From NCBI GenBank assembly GCA_002482535.1, contig DLGE01000015.1:14673-78672 (forward strand): DNA of 64,000 nt. Reading direction: 5' to 3'. Below, piece by piece: positions 1-8,313 of this stretch. Made by a program: the position numbers and the translations under genes. The DNA is from Peptococcaceae bacterium UBA7702 (GTDB taxonomy: Bacteria; Bacillota; Dehalobacteriia; UBA7702). Below the pieces are notes generated by a model. That model made no database searches. It saw only the letters and a list, made by a program, of their open reading frames with translations, and had not been told where the DNA came from. Each line of letters begins with the position of its first letter. Position 1 is the first letter of the stretch.

Positions 1-5
1 ACCCC

Positions 6-49
6 TTTCGTTTTGTTTCGTTTGTTTCGTTTGTTTCGTTTTGTTTTCG
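6..49. repeat. short TTTCG tandem repeat
   Basis: TTTCG recurs at 6, 16, 25, 34 and 45, separated by T/G-rich spacers, giving a 9 to 11 base period. It lies downstream of the APC permease stop. No gene or terminator hairpin is visible in it; its role is unknown. Confidence 0.6.
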
Positions 50-127
50 ACCTTCCCTTGCCATCTATTTATATATTACGGCTTGCTTTCATCTACAAAC
101 TGTTTATGCCGTTGAGAAAGTCTGAAA

Positions 128-1534
128 TTATAGTCTACCCTTTTTCTGTGAGTTACGAATGAATATTTCCCCTAAAACAAGCACCGCAAGAGTGCCGACG
201 ATCAGCATACTACAGGAAAACAGGTTCAGAGGAGAGCCGGGAGTAAAGATGATCACAGCAATCGTGAGCAATAGCACAAACTGGCCGGTACGGGCGAAAG
301 CCATGCTCACCCAAGGCGGCCCCGGCACTTTGTAGGCCCCTTCCGTTCCCGGTTTTGTTTTTTTAAGTTTTAAAAATGCCGCGTAATTGATGATGTAAGG
401 AATTAAAAAGATGATATTCGTAAAGGAAAACAGACTCCAGAAAAGATCAGCGGCATTGGTGGCGACGAAGCTATATATAACAGCAAGAACAGTACCGACG
501 GCGCCGGTAATCAAAAGCGCTCCCATGGGAGTATCATTTTTCTTATGCATCACACCGAAAGCACGGGGCAGCTCACCGTCTTTCGACGCCCCGGCGGCCA
601 AACGGCCCGCCGCCGAAATCCAAGTGATGGCCTGAGCAAAAAGAATCGATAAGAAGATGAGGCCAAACCCATAAACAATGACGGCTTTGACTGCCGCGGA
701 CAAATCCGCAAAGAGAAAGCAATTCATAATCGCATTCACAATGGACATATCCTTTGCCGGCACGATGATGATGATGGCAAGTATCGCAATGACATAAAGG
801 CCCGATACCATAAAGGCGTTGATGATCGTAACCCGAGGGATATCCCTACGCGGGTTTTTGATGCGGTTTCCCGATGAAGACATGACCTCAAAACCCATGT
901 AGTTATAGACAAGAGCGGAGAGGAAAAGAAAGCTCTCATTGACTCTTGGCGTAAAAGCTTTTAGGGAAAGATCATTGGCGACCCCATGACCCTTGGCCAA
1001 ATAGATCACCGCCATCAGCGCCATGCCGACAGTGACGGTAATTTTAAAAACAGCCGCAAGATTTGTAATAAGCGTTGTCGCTCTTAGGGGGCGCATACTG
1101 ACGAAAATGATCAGCCAAACGAGGATAATCGACATGATCAGCTCATAAAGAAAGCCGATTTCACCAATAAAAATCTGACAAAAGACGCTGACTGTAAAAA
1201 TCGTCGTCGAAGAGATCCAAATCGCGTTATTAGCCCAGTATAACCAGGACATCCGGGCGCCCCAACGGGGACCGTAGGCCATTTTCACCCAAGCATACAT
1301 GCCCCCCTCAGCGGGATAATTCGCTCCCAATTCCGCCATGATCAATCCGGAAGGCAGAACAAACAACAGGGTGATCACAAGTGACCAGGTGATTGCCGAA
1401 GCGCCCATCGATGCCACAGGACCCACTGTGTCAAGAAAGAACATCACGCAAATCATACCCAAAAAGATATCACGGCGTTTCAACATATCTTGATTTTTTA
1501 TAACTGCATGATTCTCCATTGCCACAAAATTCAC
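128..1534 (-). CDS. APC-family amino acid/amine permease
   Basis: Polytopic membrane protein of about 468 residues with around 12 hydrophobic segments and the layout of the APC amino acid/polyamine/organocation superfamily, including the N-terminal GxxxSAIxW-like and PAEGGMYAWVK segments (family knowledge). It is a clear paralogue of the next gene (1617-3044): both share the AELG-YP-EGG motif and the SGNRIKNP / GSNIKDP stretch. It is the last gene of the mttB operon, so import of a methylated amine or amino acid is the likely job, but the substrate cannot be read from the sequence. The start is uncertain: GTG at 1534, a second GTG nine bases in with better spacing to AAAGGTAGG, or ATG at 1519. 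Confidence 0.85.
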   Translation of the reverse strand: MNFVAMENHAVIKNQDMLKRRDIFLGMICVMFFLDTVGPVASMGASAITWSLVITLLFVLPSGLIMAELGANYPAEGGMYAWVKMAYGPRWGARMSWLYWANNAIWISSTTIFTVSVFCQIFIGEIGFLYELIMSIILVWLIIFVSMRPLRATTLITNLAAVFKITVTVGMALMAVIYLAKGHGVANDLSLKAFTPRVNESFLFLSALVYNYMGFEVMSSSGNRIKNPRRDIPRVTIINAFMVSGLYVIAILAIIIIVPAKDMSIVNAIMNCFLFADLSAAVKAVIVYGFGLIFLSILFAQAITWISAAGRLAAGASKDGELPRAFGVMHKKNDTPMGALLITGAVGTVLAVIYSFVATNAADLFWSLFSFTNIIFLIPYIINYAAFLKLKKTKPGTEGAYKVPGPPWVSMAFARTGQFVLLLTIAVIIFTPGSPLNLFSCSMLIVGTLAVLVLGEIFIRNSQKKGRL

Positions 1535-1616
1535 CTACCTTTAAATAACCGCTTTTCAAACAGAGGATATCACACCAATGATGCTTTGGCGTTTTTCTTT
1601 AAGGGGAGTATGAGCG

Positions 1617-3044
1617 TTATTTAGAGGCTTCTTTTTCCCTCGCTTCAATTCGTTTACGGTTGATATTGAAAATCTCGCCCAAACCGATACCGGCCAGGAA
1701 GCCGATGCCCAGAGCAATGCCGCTGACCCAATCCATGGGCTGACCGGGTACCCAGAAGAATAGCATCATGGTAAAGATAATGACCAGTTGGCAAAAGCGG
1801 TTGACACCGATACCGAACCAATCGGGACCGGGGAAACGGTAAGCCCGTTTCGTATCCTTATCGACTTGGCGCAGTTTAATGAAGGCCGAGAAGCAAAGAA
1901 TGAAGGGCAACAGGAAGATGAGGCTGGTAAAAGAGAATAAAGTCCAGAAAAGATCACTGGCAGTGCCGCCGGCAAAAGAAGATAAAAGGCCGTAAGCGAT
2001 GATGACAACGGTGGAAACGATACCGATGATCACGGCGCTGCCCAAAGGCGCGCCTTTTTTGGTGGTGGTGCCGAAAACTTTCGGCATTTCATGGTTGGCG
2101 GCGGATTCCACAGCCATAAAACCGGCTGCCTGCATCCAAGCAGGTCCCTGGGAAATCAGGGTATAAAGGAAGATAATACCGACGATGACGTAAAGGGTAA
2201 TGCCGAGATTACCACTGAAGGTAAGAGTGAAGCAATTCAAAATGCCGTTGATGATGTCGATGCTTTCCATGGGCGTAATCGTGCAGATCGCAAGAGTAAA
2301 GATGATATAAATAGCAATGATTAACACCAGATTCGTCAGGATCATGCGGGGCAAATCCCTGCCGGGATCCTTGATATTGCTGCCGCCGATGGCACTGATG
2401 GCGTCGAAGCCCATGACGTTATAGATCAAAGCCGGGAAAAAGGCAAAAGCCGCGCCCATGGTAGGCTTAAATTCGGAGGGGTTGAACTCGGTGGCCATCT
2501 GGCCGCCGTTTTTCACCAAAAAGGCGCCGGCGCAAAGGACAAGACAGCCAACGATGGTCAATTTGGCGATGCCGCCGAGGTTGCGCACGAAGGTCGATTC
2601 ATTTTGGGGCTGCGCGGCAAGAAACACATAGACCCAAACAAGAACACAGGAAGCGGCGAGGTACCAAAAGAACGGGATTTCAAATCCGCTCAGTAACGTA
2701 ATCATCTTGCTGACCACGTCCATCACAAAGATGGTGGCGGAAGCGACCCAAATCGCGTTGTTCAGCCAATAATACCAGGCGACCCGGCAGGCATTGTTCG
2801 CGCCCAGGGAAATTTTCACCCAGTGGTAAAGGCCGCCCTCGGAAGGGTAAGTGGAACCTAGCTCCGCTGTGGTCAAAGCGGAAGGCAGGAAGAAAATCAC
2901 GCCCAAAATCAGGTACCAGGTAATGGAACTCAGGCCCATGGCCGAAGAGGCGGTACCGGAATCGAGGAACAGCATAAACAAGATGATACCCAAGAACAGA
3001 TCCCTCGCGCTGAGCGGTTTTGATTTAGCGGCTACGGAACTCAT
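1617..3044 (-). CDS. APC-family amino acid/amine permease
   Basis: About 475-residue integral membrane transporter of the APC superfamily, paralogous to 128-1534. Hydrophobic segments run through the whole chain and end in a basic tail (INRKRIEAREKEASK). ATG at 3044 is preferred because AAGGAGAT lies eight bases upstream; an ATG six bases earlier is too close. It follows mttB in the same direction after an 88-base gap holding a hairpin (3086-3119). The position suggests uptake of a quaternary or tertiary amine for the two methyltransferases upstream; that is inference from context only. Confidence 0.85.
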   Translation of the reverse strand: MSSVAAKSKPLSARDLFLGIILFMLFLDSGTASSAMGLSSITWYLILGVIFFLPSALTTAELGSTYPSEGGLYHWVKISLGANNACRVAWYYWLNNAIWVASATIFVMDVVSKMITLLSGFEIPFFWYLAASCVLVWVYVFLAAQPQNESTFVRNLGGIAKLTIVGCLVLCAGAFLVKNGGQMATEFNPSEFKPTMGAAFAFFPALIYNVMGFDAISAIGGSNIKDPGRDLPRMILTNLVLIIAIYIIFTLAICTITPMESIDIINGILNCFTLTFSGNLGITLYVIVGIIFLYTLISQGPAWMQAAGFMAVESAANHEMPKVFGTTTKKGAPLGSAVIIGIVSTVVIIAYGLLSSFAGGTASDLFWTLFSFTSLIFLLPFILCFSAFIKLRQVDKDTKRAYRFPGPDWFGIGVNRFCQLVIIFTMMLFFWVPGQPMDWVSGIALGIGFLAGIGLGEIFNINRKRIEAREKEASK

Positions 3045-3085
3045 AATCATATCTCCTTATCGATTTGATTTTTTCCTTGGGCCGC

Positions 3086-3119
3086 CGAAAAACCGCCCGG
3101 CATAACCTGGGGTTTTTCG
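3086..3119 (-). other. intercistronic hairpin between mttB and APC permease
   Basis: Nine-base perfect inverted repeat (CGAAAAACC / GGTTTTTCG) in the gap after the mttB stop. There is no T-run directly after it on the minus strand, so it is more likely a partial terminator, processing or stability element that tunes permease expression against mttB. Confidence 0.5.
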
Positions 3120-3132
3120 ACAGCCTTATCAT

Positions 3133-4608
3133 TTATTTGATGATGCCGAGGTCTCTTTCTTCTTTTTGCACAATTTCTTTGATGGTTCCCGCGGCGTAAT
3201 CGGACAGCGGCACAGGATGATGGGTTTCCAGGATTCTTTTTGCTTCATCGTCGCACTTCGTTTTCAGGTCGACGCCACCTTCTAACAGCCAATTATCCAT
3301 CAAATTACGGTCAATGAACTTCGACAGGGACTGATACCCTCTGGTATGAGCCACAGTCAACGGTTCGGTAAGATGGTTGCCGCCGGGGCCAACGCGACGG
3401 ATGGAGTCGCAATCCAAGGTGTAATCATTGACGGGGATCCCCTGAAGAACGTAGCGGATCATGCCGGCAAACTCGGCGTCCATGACCATCTGACCATAGC
3501 CCAAGGTAATACCGGATTCCAACATCCCCAGCCCGTAAATGAGATTGGCCCCTGCCAATGCCGGCAGCAGGGCCGTGAGCGTCTTTTCGTGACCGGCCTG
3601 AATATCCGAAAGTTTGCTGTCTGCCTAGGTGCCCGCGACGAAACTGGGGATATTGTAATAATGAGCCATCCGGGCAACGGCGGCGCTGATCATCCCCAAT
3701 TCGGGGCAGCCCACCGTGGCAACGGCCCGGCGCAGGTCTAAAATCGTGGTGGAACTCCCGTATGTGCAGGGATTGCCGGGGTTCACCAGCTGAATCATGA
3801 CGATGTAAGCCAAAATTTCGGCATTGTGCACCACCATGGTGCCTGCCAAGGTCACCGGGGTGGAACCGCCGGCCATGGCCATGGACAAGGGGTTGCAGGG
3901 CAGCCCTACCGAAGCATATTCAATGAGCTGTTCCGTATTGCCTTCCGGTAACGTTAAAGGGCTTACCGGGCAGCCGCCGCCGGAGATGATGGGGCGGTCT
4001 TTGAGCTTATCTTTGCCGCCAACAATGGCGGCAGCCATTTCAATGGCAAGTTTCGCCTGGTGGGCATTGTCGGCGCCCTGGCTCTGATGTTTGGTGGTGT
4101 TGCTCAAGGTAGCTTCGGCGTTATGGAGCATGGCCACGCGTTCATCTTTGTCCCTGGCGTTGAGGGTCTGTTCGATGACATCAACGTTTTCCAAAGCGTC
4201 GCACAATTTGGCCACGTCACCGATGTCCTGCTTGGTGGAGGGACGGCGCTCACCGGTATAGGGATCGATAACCATGATTCCTTCGCCAAAGGTAAGGAAA
4301 TTGACACGGCCGCCTTCTAAAACCACGTCATGTTTGGGATCGCGGCCCGCCATCAGCACACGGGGCGGAGCTTTATGGACGGAATCTTCCACAAGCCAGG
4401 CAGGAATCCGGACATTCTTGGTTTTGTAGTCAACGCGGCAGCCACCGGCTTCGAAAATTTCCAAGGCGCGGTCACTTTCACAGAAAAGACCGACGCTTTC
4501 CAGCAACTCAAGGGTATCGAGGTGAATCTTAAAACAGTCGTCGTCACTGAAAACATTGAGACTGAAACCGCTATACGATGTCCTGCCTATCTCTAAGTTT
4601 CTTTTCAT
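3133..4608 (-). CDS. mttB: trimethylamine:corrinoid methyltransferase MttB, with pyrrolysine at codon 328 (in-frame TAG)
   Basis: Transfers a methyl group from trimethylamine to a cognate corrinoid protein (family knowledge). The frame is open from ATG 4608 to TAG at 3625-3627 and continues in the same frame to TAA at 3133, giving 491 codons; archaeal MttB is about 495 residues with Pyl at 334. The flanks of the TAG match MttB closely: FVAGT before it, and ADSK, QAGHEKT, LLPAL-GAN and YG-GMLE after it. It must be read through with pylT/PylS, which are not in this window. The first gene of the operon is an MttB-family protein without Pyl; two APC permeases follow. No corrinoid partner is adjacent; the only one in the window is at 54235. 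A weak AAAGGA stands 10 bases before the ATG. The alternative, a nonsense mutation, is unlikely given conservation on both sides. Confidence 0.95.
3625..3627 (-). other. in-frame amber codon read as pyrrolysine (mttB)
   Basis: CTA on the plus strand is TAG on the coding strand, in the MttB frame, between ...VAGT and ADSK.... This is the position of pyrrolysine in known trimethylamine methyltransferases. Confidence 0.93.
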
Positions 4609-4645
4609 GTTTACTTTTTCCTTTCTTTCTCCTTTATTATATTCT

Positions 4646-6067
4646 TTATTTATTGGTCAATTGTTTTTCGGCGCTGGCGGCAATTTGATCCAACTCTTTG
4701 ACCAGGGCTTCATCAAAGCTGGGGCCCTGATGTTCTTTTAAGATCGTATCCATTTTGGCTTGGGCGGCTTTGCGGTAATTGGCGTAACCGTCCTCAAAGA
4801 GGTAGCAGTTTTCCGCTTTGGCGGTAAAGATGTTTTCTCTGAAGTTTTGGAAGGTGTGAACGTGATCCAGATAGTTACCGCGGGGTCCCTGTTCGGCGAT
4901 GACATCCAACGCCAAGGTGTAGTCGTCAACCTTGAAGTTACGGAAATAGGCTTTGGCGTGGCGGCAGACTTCGAGGTCAAGGATGACATCGATGATGGAG
5001 CTGCTCAAACAACTATTTCTGGTACCCACCCAGCAAGCCACGTCAACTCTGGTTAAAAGTTTGAGGGCGCAGCGGAAAACATTCCGTTCAAACCCGGCTT
5101 TCGTGGAAAAATCTTTATATTCCACACTGCAGCCCATGGCCGAAGGCAAGTCATAGAAACGGGCCATATCGCAGTCAGCAGCGGCTAAGAGCACGTATTC
5201 AGGATTTTCATAATCGATGCCGGCATTGAAAAGATTGGGGGCGCCGGCATCGGAGGAATAGAAGATACGGGCATCCGCCGCCGCGGTGCGGGCAATCATC
5301 TGGCAAGCCAAATTTTCAGCATTCACCAGGAGCGTATCGGCGGCAACCGTCGCCGGGGAGGTGGTGGACATTTGAGGCAATGACATGGGCAAAATCGGTA
5401 CCCCGGCTTTGGCCGATTCCACAATCGCATCGGCGATCCCGTGTTCCACGGCAAGAGGAGTGGTGGGAGCGGAAAGTAGGGATAATACCGGGTTTTTGCG
5501 GAATGCTTCGCTGCCGCCGGCAATGGCGCGGCCCAGTTCAATCTGGTAACGGGCCAGTTCTCCGGAAGCAGAAGAGCATTGGACGTTTTTGCCGATGTTA
5601 CGGAGGGCAATTTCCGTCGCTTTGAATTCCTGTAGTTCGCCGGAATACTCATTGGGCAGCATCAAAGGCCAAAAGCAGTCCATTTCATCCATGGCGTCGG
5701 CCACAGTGCAGAGTTGCTGCAAATCTTCAACGGTAGCGTAGCGGTCTTTGCCCAGTTCTTCATCGTAAACAAAGGGTACATATCCCGCAGTGGTGGTAAA
5801 GGGATGGGTTACCGAAGGAAGCGTGAGCCGGTGTTTTTCGTTATATGCACCCAGGGGGAAACGATGAACGGATTGGCTCAGCATCTCCGTCACCATGGCT
5901 TCGGGAAAACGGACGTTCTCGCCGACGACTTTGGCGCCGGCTTTGGCCAACATGTCGCGAACACTTTCACTGCCGATCACAACACCGACAGTGGCCAATA
6001 ATTTTAAAGTAGTTTCATGGATCTTTTGCTGTTCTTCAGAGCTTAAAATGGTTAATTTGGAAAACAA
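4646..6067 (-). CDS. MttB-superfamily methyltransferase, non-pyrrolysine, divergent
   Basis: MttB-superfamily (TIM-barrel) protein of about 473 residues. It starts like its relatives (LxxEEQQKIHETTLKLLATVGV) and ends with the usual GPRGNYLxxxHTFxNF region. Where Pyl stands in true MttB it reads MGCSVEYKDFS, so neither Pyl nor the DSK motif is present, and it diverges more than the other paralogues in the window. Substrate unknown; a methylated amine or betaine is expected. Start: TTG at 6067, nine bases after AAGGAGG. The upstream ATG at 6088 would place the ribosome site inside the gene. First gene behind the sigma-54 promoter 6105-6120, followed by mttB after 37 bases. Confidence 0.8.
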   Translation of the reverse strand: MFSKLTILSSEEQQKIHETTLKLLATVGVVIGSESVRDMLAKAGAKVVGENVRFPEAMVTEMLSQSVHRFPLGAYNEKHRLTLPSVTHPFTTTAGYVPFVYDEELGKDRYATVEDLQQLCTVADAMDEMDCFWPLMLPNEYSGELQEFKATEIALRNIGKNVQCSSASGELARYQIELGRAIAGGSEAFRKNPVLSLLSAPTTPLAVEHGIADAIVESAKAGVPILPMSLPQMSTTSPATVAADTLLVNAENLACQMIARTAAADARIFYSSDAGAPNLFNAGIDYENPEYVLLAAADCDMARFYDLPSAMGCSVEYKDFSTKAGFERNVFRCALKLLTRVDVACWVGTRNSCLSSSIIDVILDLEVCRHAKAYFRNFKVDDYTLALDVIAEQGPRGNYLDHVHTFQNFRENIFTAKAENCYLFEDGYANYRKAAQAKMDTILKEHQGPSFDEALVKELDQIAASAEKQLTNK

Positions 6068-6081
6068 GAGTAAATTCCTCC

Positions 6082-6110
6082 TTTGCATTGATACATTACA
6101 TCAATGCAAA
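6082..6110. promoter_or_regulatory. perfect 11-base inverted repeat overlapping the -12 element and leader
   Basis: TTTGCATTGAT and ATCAATGCAAA are perfect complements separated by seven bases. One arm contains the -12 TTGC of the sigma-54 promoter, the other ends next to the ribosome site. It could be an operator or a leader hairpin. It also contains one TGATACAT, the unit repeated at 6252-6281. Confidence 0.55.
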
Positions 6111-6120
6111 TTATGTGCCA
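6105..6120 (-). promoter_or_regulatory. sigma-54 (-24/-12) promoter of the mttB operon
   Basis: Minus strand reads TGGCAC, five bases, TTGCA, matching the sigma-54 consensus with the correct GG-GC spacing. It lies about 40 bases before the TTG start at 6067 and just after the terminator of the activator gene. Confidence 0.88.
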
Positions 6121-6129
6121 AAAAATAAG

Positions 6130-6158
6130 CGGCCTCCCCTTTTTGCCAAGGGAGGCCG
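6130..6158 (-). terminator. terminator of the activator gene
   Basis: CGGCCTCCC / GGGAGGCCG stem followed on the minus strand by CTTATTTTTT. It separates the activator transcript from the sigma-54 promoter of the mttB operon. Confidence 0.8.
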
Positions 6159-6251
6159 ACCATAACAGCGTATAAAGATTTTTAAACCAGGATTTCCGCG
6201 GCAAAATAGGACGCCGCCACGAGATCACTGAGCAAAATTATGCAACAAATA

Positions 6252-6281
6252 TGATACATTTTATATACATTTTTGATACAT
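6252..6281. promoter_or_regulatory. three direct repeats of ATACAT at 11-base spacing, candidate activator site
   Basis: TGATACAT at 6252, ATATACAT at 6263 and TGATACAT at 6274 repeat every 11 bases, 130 to 160 bases upstream of the -24 element and next to the activator gene. The distance and phasing suit an enhancer site; the protein bound is inferred from position. Confidence 0.45.
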
Positions 6282-6292
6282 CATGGTGACAC

Positions 6293-8188
6293 TCATGAAC
6301 CCTCTTTTTGCGTTAAGCGAAGTTTTCGGTAAAAGGTTGCCCGGGAAATGCCCAAAGCCCGGGCGGCGGCGCTGATATTGCCGCCGGCCTGCTCCAGGGC
6401 GGAGTAAAGGCGTTGCTGTTCCAGGGAAAGCGACACTTCTTTGCGTTTGGCCCGCACATCCTGAATGGACGCGGCCGCCGCGGTTTGGCTTGGGGGCAGG
6501 TCTTCTTTTACATCCTTGCTCAAAACAGCCTTTAAAATATGGTAAGGCAGATACTGGACGGTAATTTCCTTGCCACCGGAAAGGTACATCATACGGTCGG
6601 CCACGTTTTCCAGCTCTCTGACGTTCCCCGGCCAGTCGTAACGGGAAAGCGCGTCGATCACATCGGGTTGCAGTAATTTCAGGAAATCCTCTGCTTTGCA
6701 GTGGGTAACCTTTGCCCAAAAGGAGCAGAAGAGGGGCAAGATATCTTCTTTTCTATCCCGCAGCGGCGGCACGTGCAGCCCGATGACATTGAGCCGGTAA
6801 AAAAGGTCTTCCCGGAAATTGTTCTCTTTCACTTCCGCCCGCAGATTACGGTTGGAAGCGCTGATGACGCGGACATCCACGGCAATTTCCCGCTCGCCGC
6901 CGACCCGGGTCACGGAGCGTTCCTGAATCACGCGCAAAAGCGCGATCTGCTGATCAAGAGGCATATCGCCGATTTCGTCAAGAAACAGGGTACCGCCTTT
7001 GGCCAACTCAAATTTCCCTGGCTTGCCCCCTTTTTTGGCGCCGGTAAAGGATCCTTCCGCGTAACCGAATAACTCGCTGGCCACCAATTCTCTGGGAATG
7101 GCGCCACAGTTCACCGCCACAAAGGGACCGTTTCGCCGGGAACTGCCATTATGGATCGATTGGGCAAAGAGCTCTTTCCCCGTGCCGCTTTCCCCTTCGA
7201 TCATCACGTTACAGTCGCTGGCCGCGGCCTGTTTGGCCAAAAAGATCGTCTCTTGCAGCGAGGAACTGATGGTGACGATATCCTTAAAGTGGAACCGGGC
7301 CTGGTTTCCGCTCATTCTGGTCACCATCTGATGTACCTGGGTCATGGGTTTCAAAACGAGAATGCCCTTTATCATCGTGTCGTGTTCCGCCTCAAGGGGC
7401 ATTCCGGAAACGACGAAGGAGTGATCTTTGCCCTCAGAGACAAAACGCATTTCCGTATCGGTAAAGGCGCGTTTTTTCAAAAACATCCAATTCAGAACAT
7501 TGCTGCTTTTGCCGTTTAACAGATTACGGAAATAGTCGCAGATCTCTTGGGCGGTGTCTTTCCAAAGATCGTTGGGGCCGTAATTCAGAAATTCACAGTC
7601 GCCGTGTTCATCTATGACTAAGATCCCTTCGGAAATCCCCGCAAGGATACTCTGCAAATAATCGTTGACTTGCAGCAGTTTCCGGTTGGTATGCCGCAGT
7701 TCGGCAGTGCGCGCCTCCACTGTATTTTTCAGTTCCTTCTCCATATTTTTAAAATGGGTCACATCACGGCTAACGTCCTGATACTCGATGATCGTCCCGT
7801 CTTCTTCATAAAAACCGCGGCCCACGCTTTCCATCCAATAGATCCGGTCGTCAATGCAAACCCGGTATTCGTAATGGTAATAGGGGTTTTCGGCGTTGAC
7901 ATTTTTCATCAACTCATAGATTTTCGGCCGATCCTCCTTTAGCACCAGTTCCATCGTATCGGTATGGATCAGCGATTCCTGGGTGACGCCGTAAAAATTC
8001 GCCATGGACTTGTTGACATAGCGCAGGTAATAGTCGGGACCGGAACGTTCCACCAGTTCCTGCATATTTTCCATAATCGAGTCGTACTGGTCTTTGCGCA
8101 GTTCAAGCCCGCGAATGACCTGTTCCTGTTCCTTGATGCGCTCTTCGGCCCGTTTCAATTTTTCTTCTAACGCTCTCGTCTCAGCCAC
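6293..8188 (-). CDS. sigma-54-dependent transcriptional activator with two PAS-like domains
   Basis: About 631 residues. A short coiled coil is followed by a PAS region (around residues 40-150), a second PAS-like segment (around 185-290), the AAA+ sigma-54 interaction domain with Walker A GESGTGKE, loop GSFTGA (a variant of GAFTGA), Walker B GTLFLDEIGDMP and the WPGNVRELEN motif, then a C-terminal Fis-type helix-turn-helix (GGNISAAARALGISRATFYRKL). Start GTG at 8188 is chosen because GGAGG lies seven bases upstream. It sits directly before the mttB operon in the same direction and has its own terminator, so it probably activates the sigma-54 promoter at 6105-6120. The PAS ligand is unknown. 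Confidence 0.92.
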   Translation of the reverse strand: MAETRALEEKLKRAEERIKEQEQVIRGLELRKDQYDSIMENMQELVERSGPDYYLRYVNKSMANFYGVTQESLIHTDTMELVLKEDRPKIYELMKNVNAENPYYHYEYRVCIDDRIYWMESVGRGFYEEDGTIIEYQDVSRDVTHFKNMEKELKNTVEARTAELRHTNRKLLQVNDYLQSILAGISEGILVIDEHGDCEFLNYGPNDLWKDTAQEICDYFRNLLNGKSSNVLNWMFLKKRAFTDTEMRFVSEGKDHSFVVSGMPLEAEHDTMIKGILVLKPMTQVHQMVTRMSGNQARFHFKDIVTISSSLQETIFLAKQAAASDCNVMIEGESGTGKELFAQSIHNGSSRRNGPFVAVNCGAIPRELVASELFGYAEGSFTGAKKGGKPGKFELAKGGTLFLDEIGDMPLDQQIALLRVIQERSVTRVGGEREIAVDVRVISASNRNLRAEVKENNFREDLFYRLNVIGLHVPPLRDRKEDILPLFCSFWAKVTHCKAEDFLKLLQPDVIDALSRYDWPGNVRELENVADRMMYLSGGKEITVQYLPYHILKAVLSKDVKEDLPPSQTAAAASIQDVRAKRKEVSLSLEQQRLYSALEQAGGNISAAARALGISRATFYRKLRLTQKEGS

Positions 8189-8313
8189 AAAAACACCTCC
8201 GGTAGGGCTACTCTTTGCTGCCCTCAATATAGCACGGGATTTCAAAAAAGGCAATGGAAAAAGAAAGCCCCCGGCAATTTCCAGGGACTTTAAAAGGTAT
8301 CACTTCTTTTCCG

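Noticed and set aside
6..49. TTTCG repeat as a CRISPR or replication origin element
   Set aside because: Units are too short, spacers are T/G only and there is no associated gene.
3133..3558. Separate 141-codon gene downstream of a 327-codon MttB fragment
   Set aside because: Both are parts of one mttB gene interrupted only by the Pyl TAG; the sequence between 3558 and 3625 is also MttB-like in the same frame.
3133..4608. mttB as a pseudogene through nonsense mutation
   Set aside because: Conservation continues on both sides, the TAG is at the exact Pyl column, and a second Pyl gene is present.
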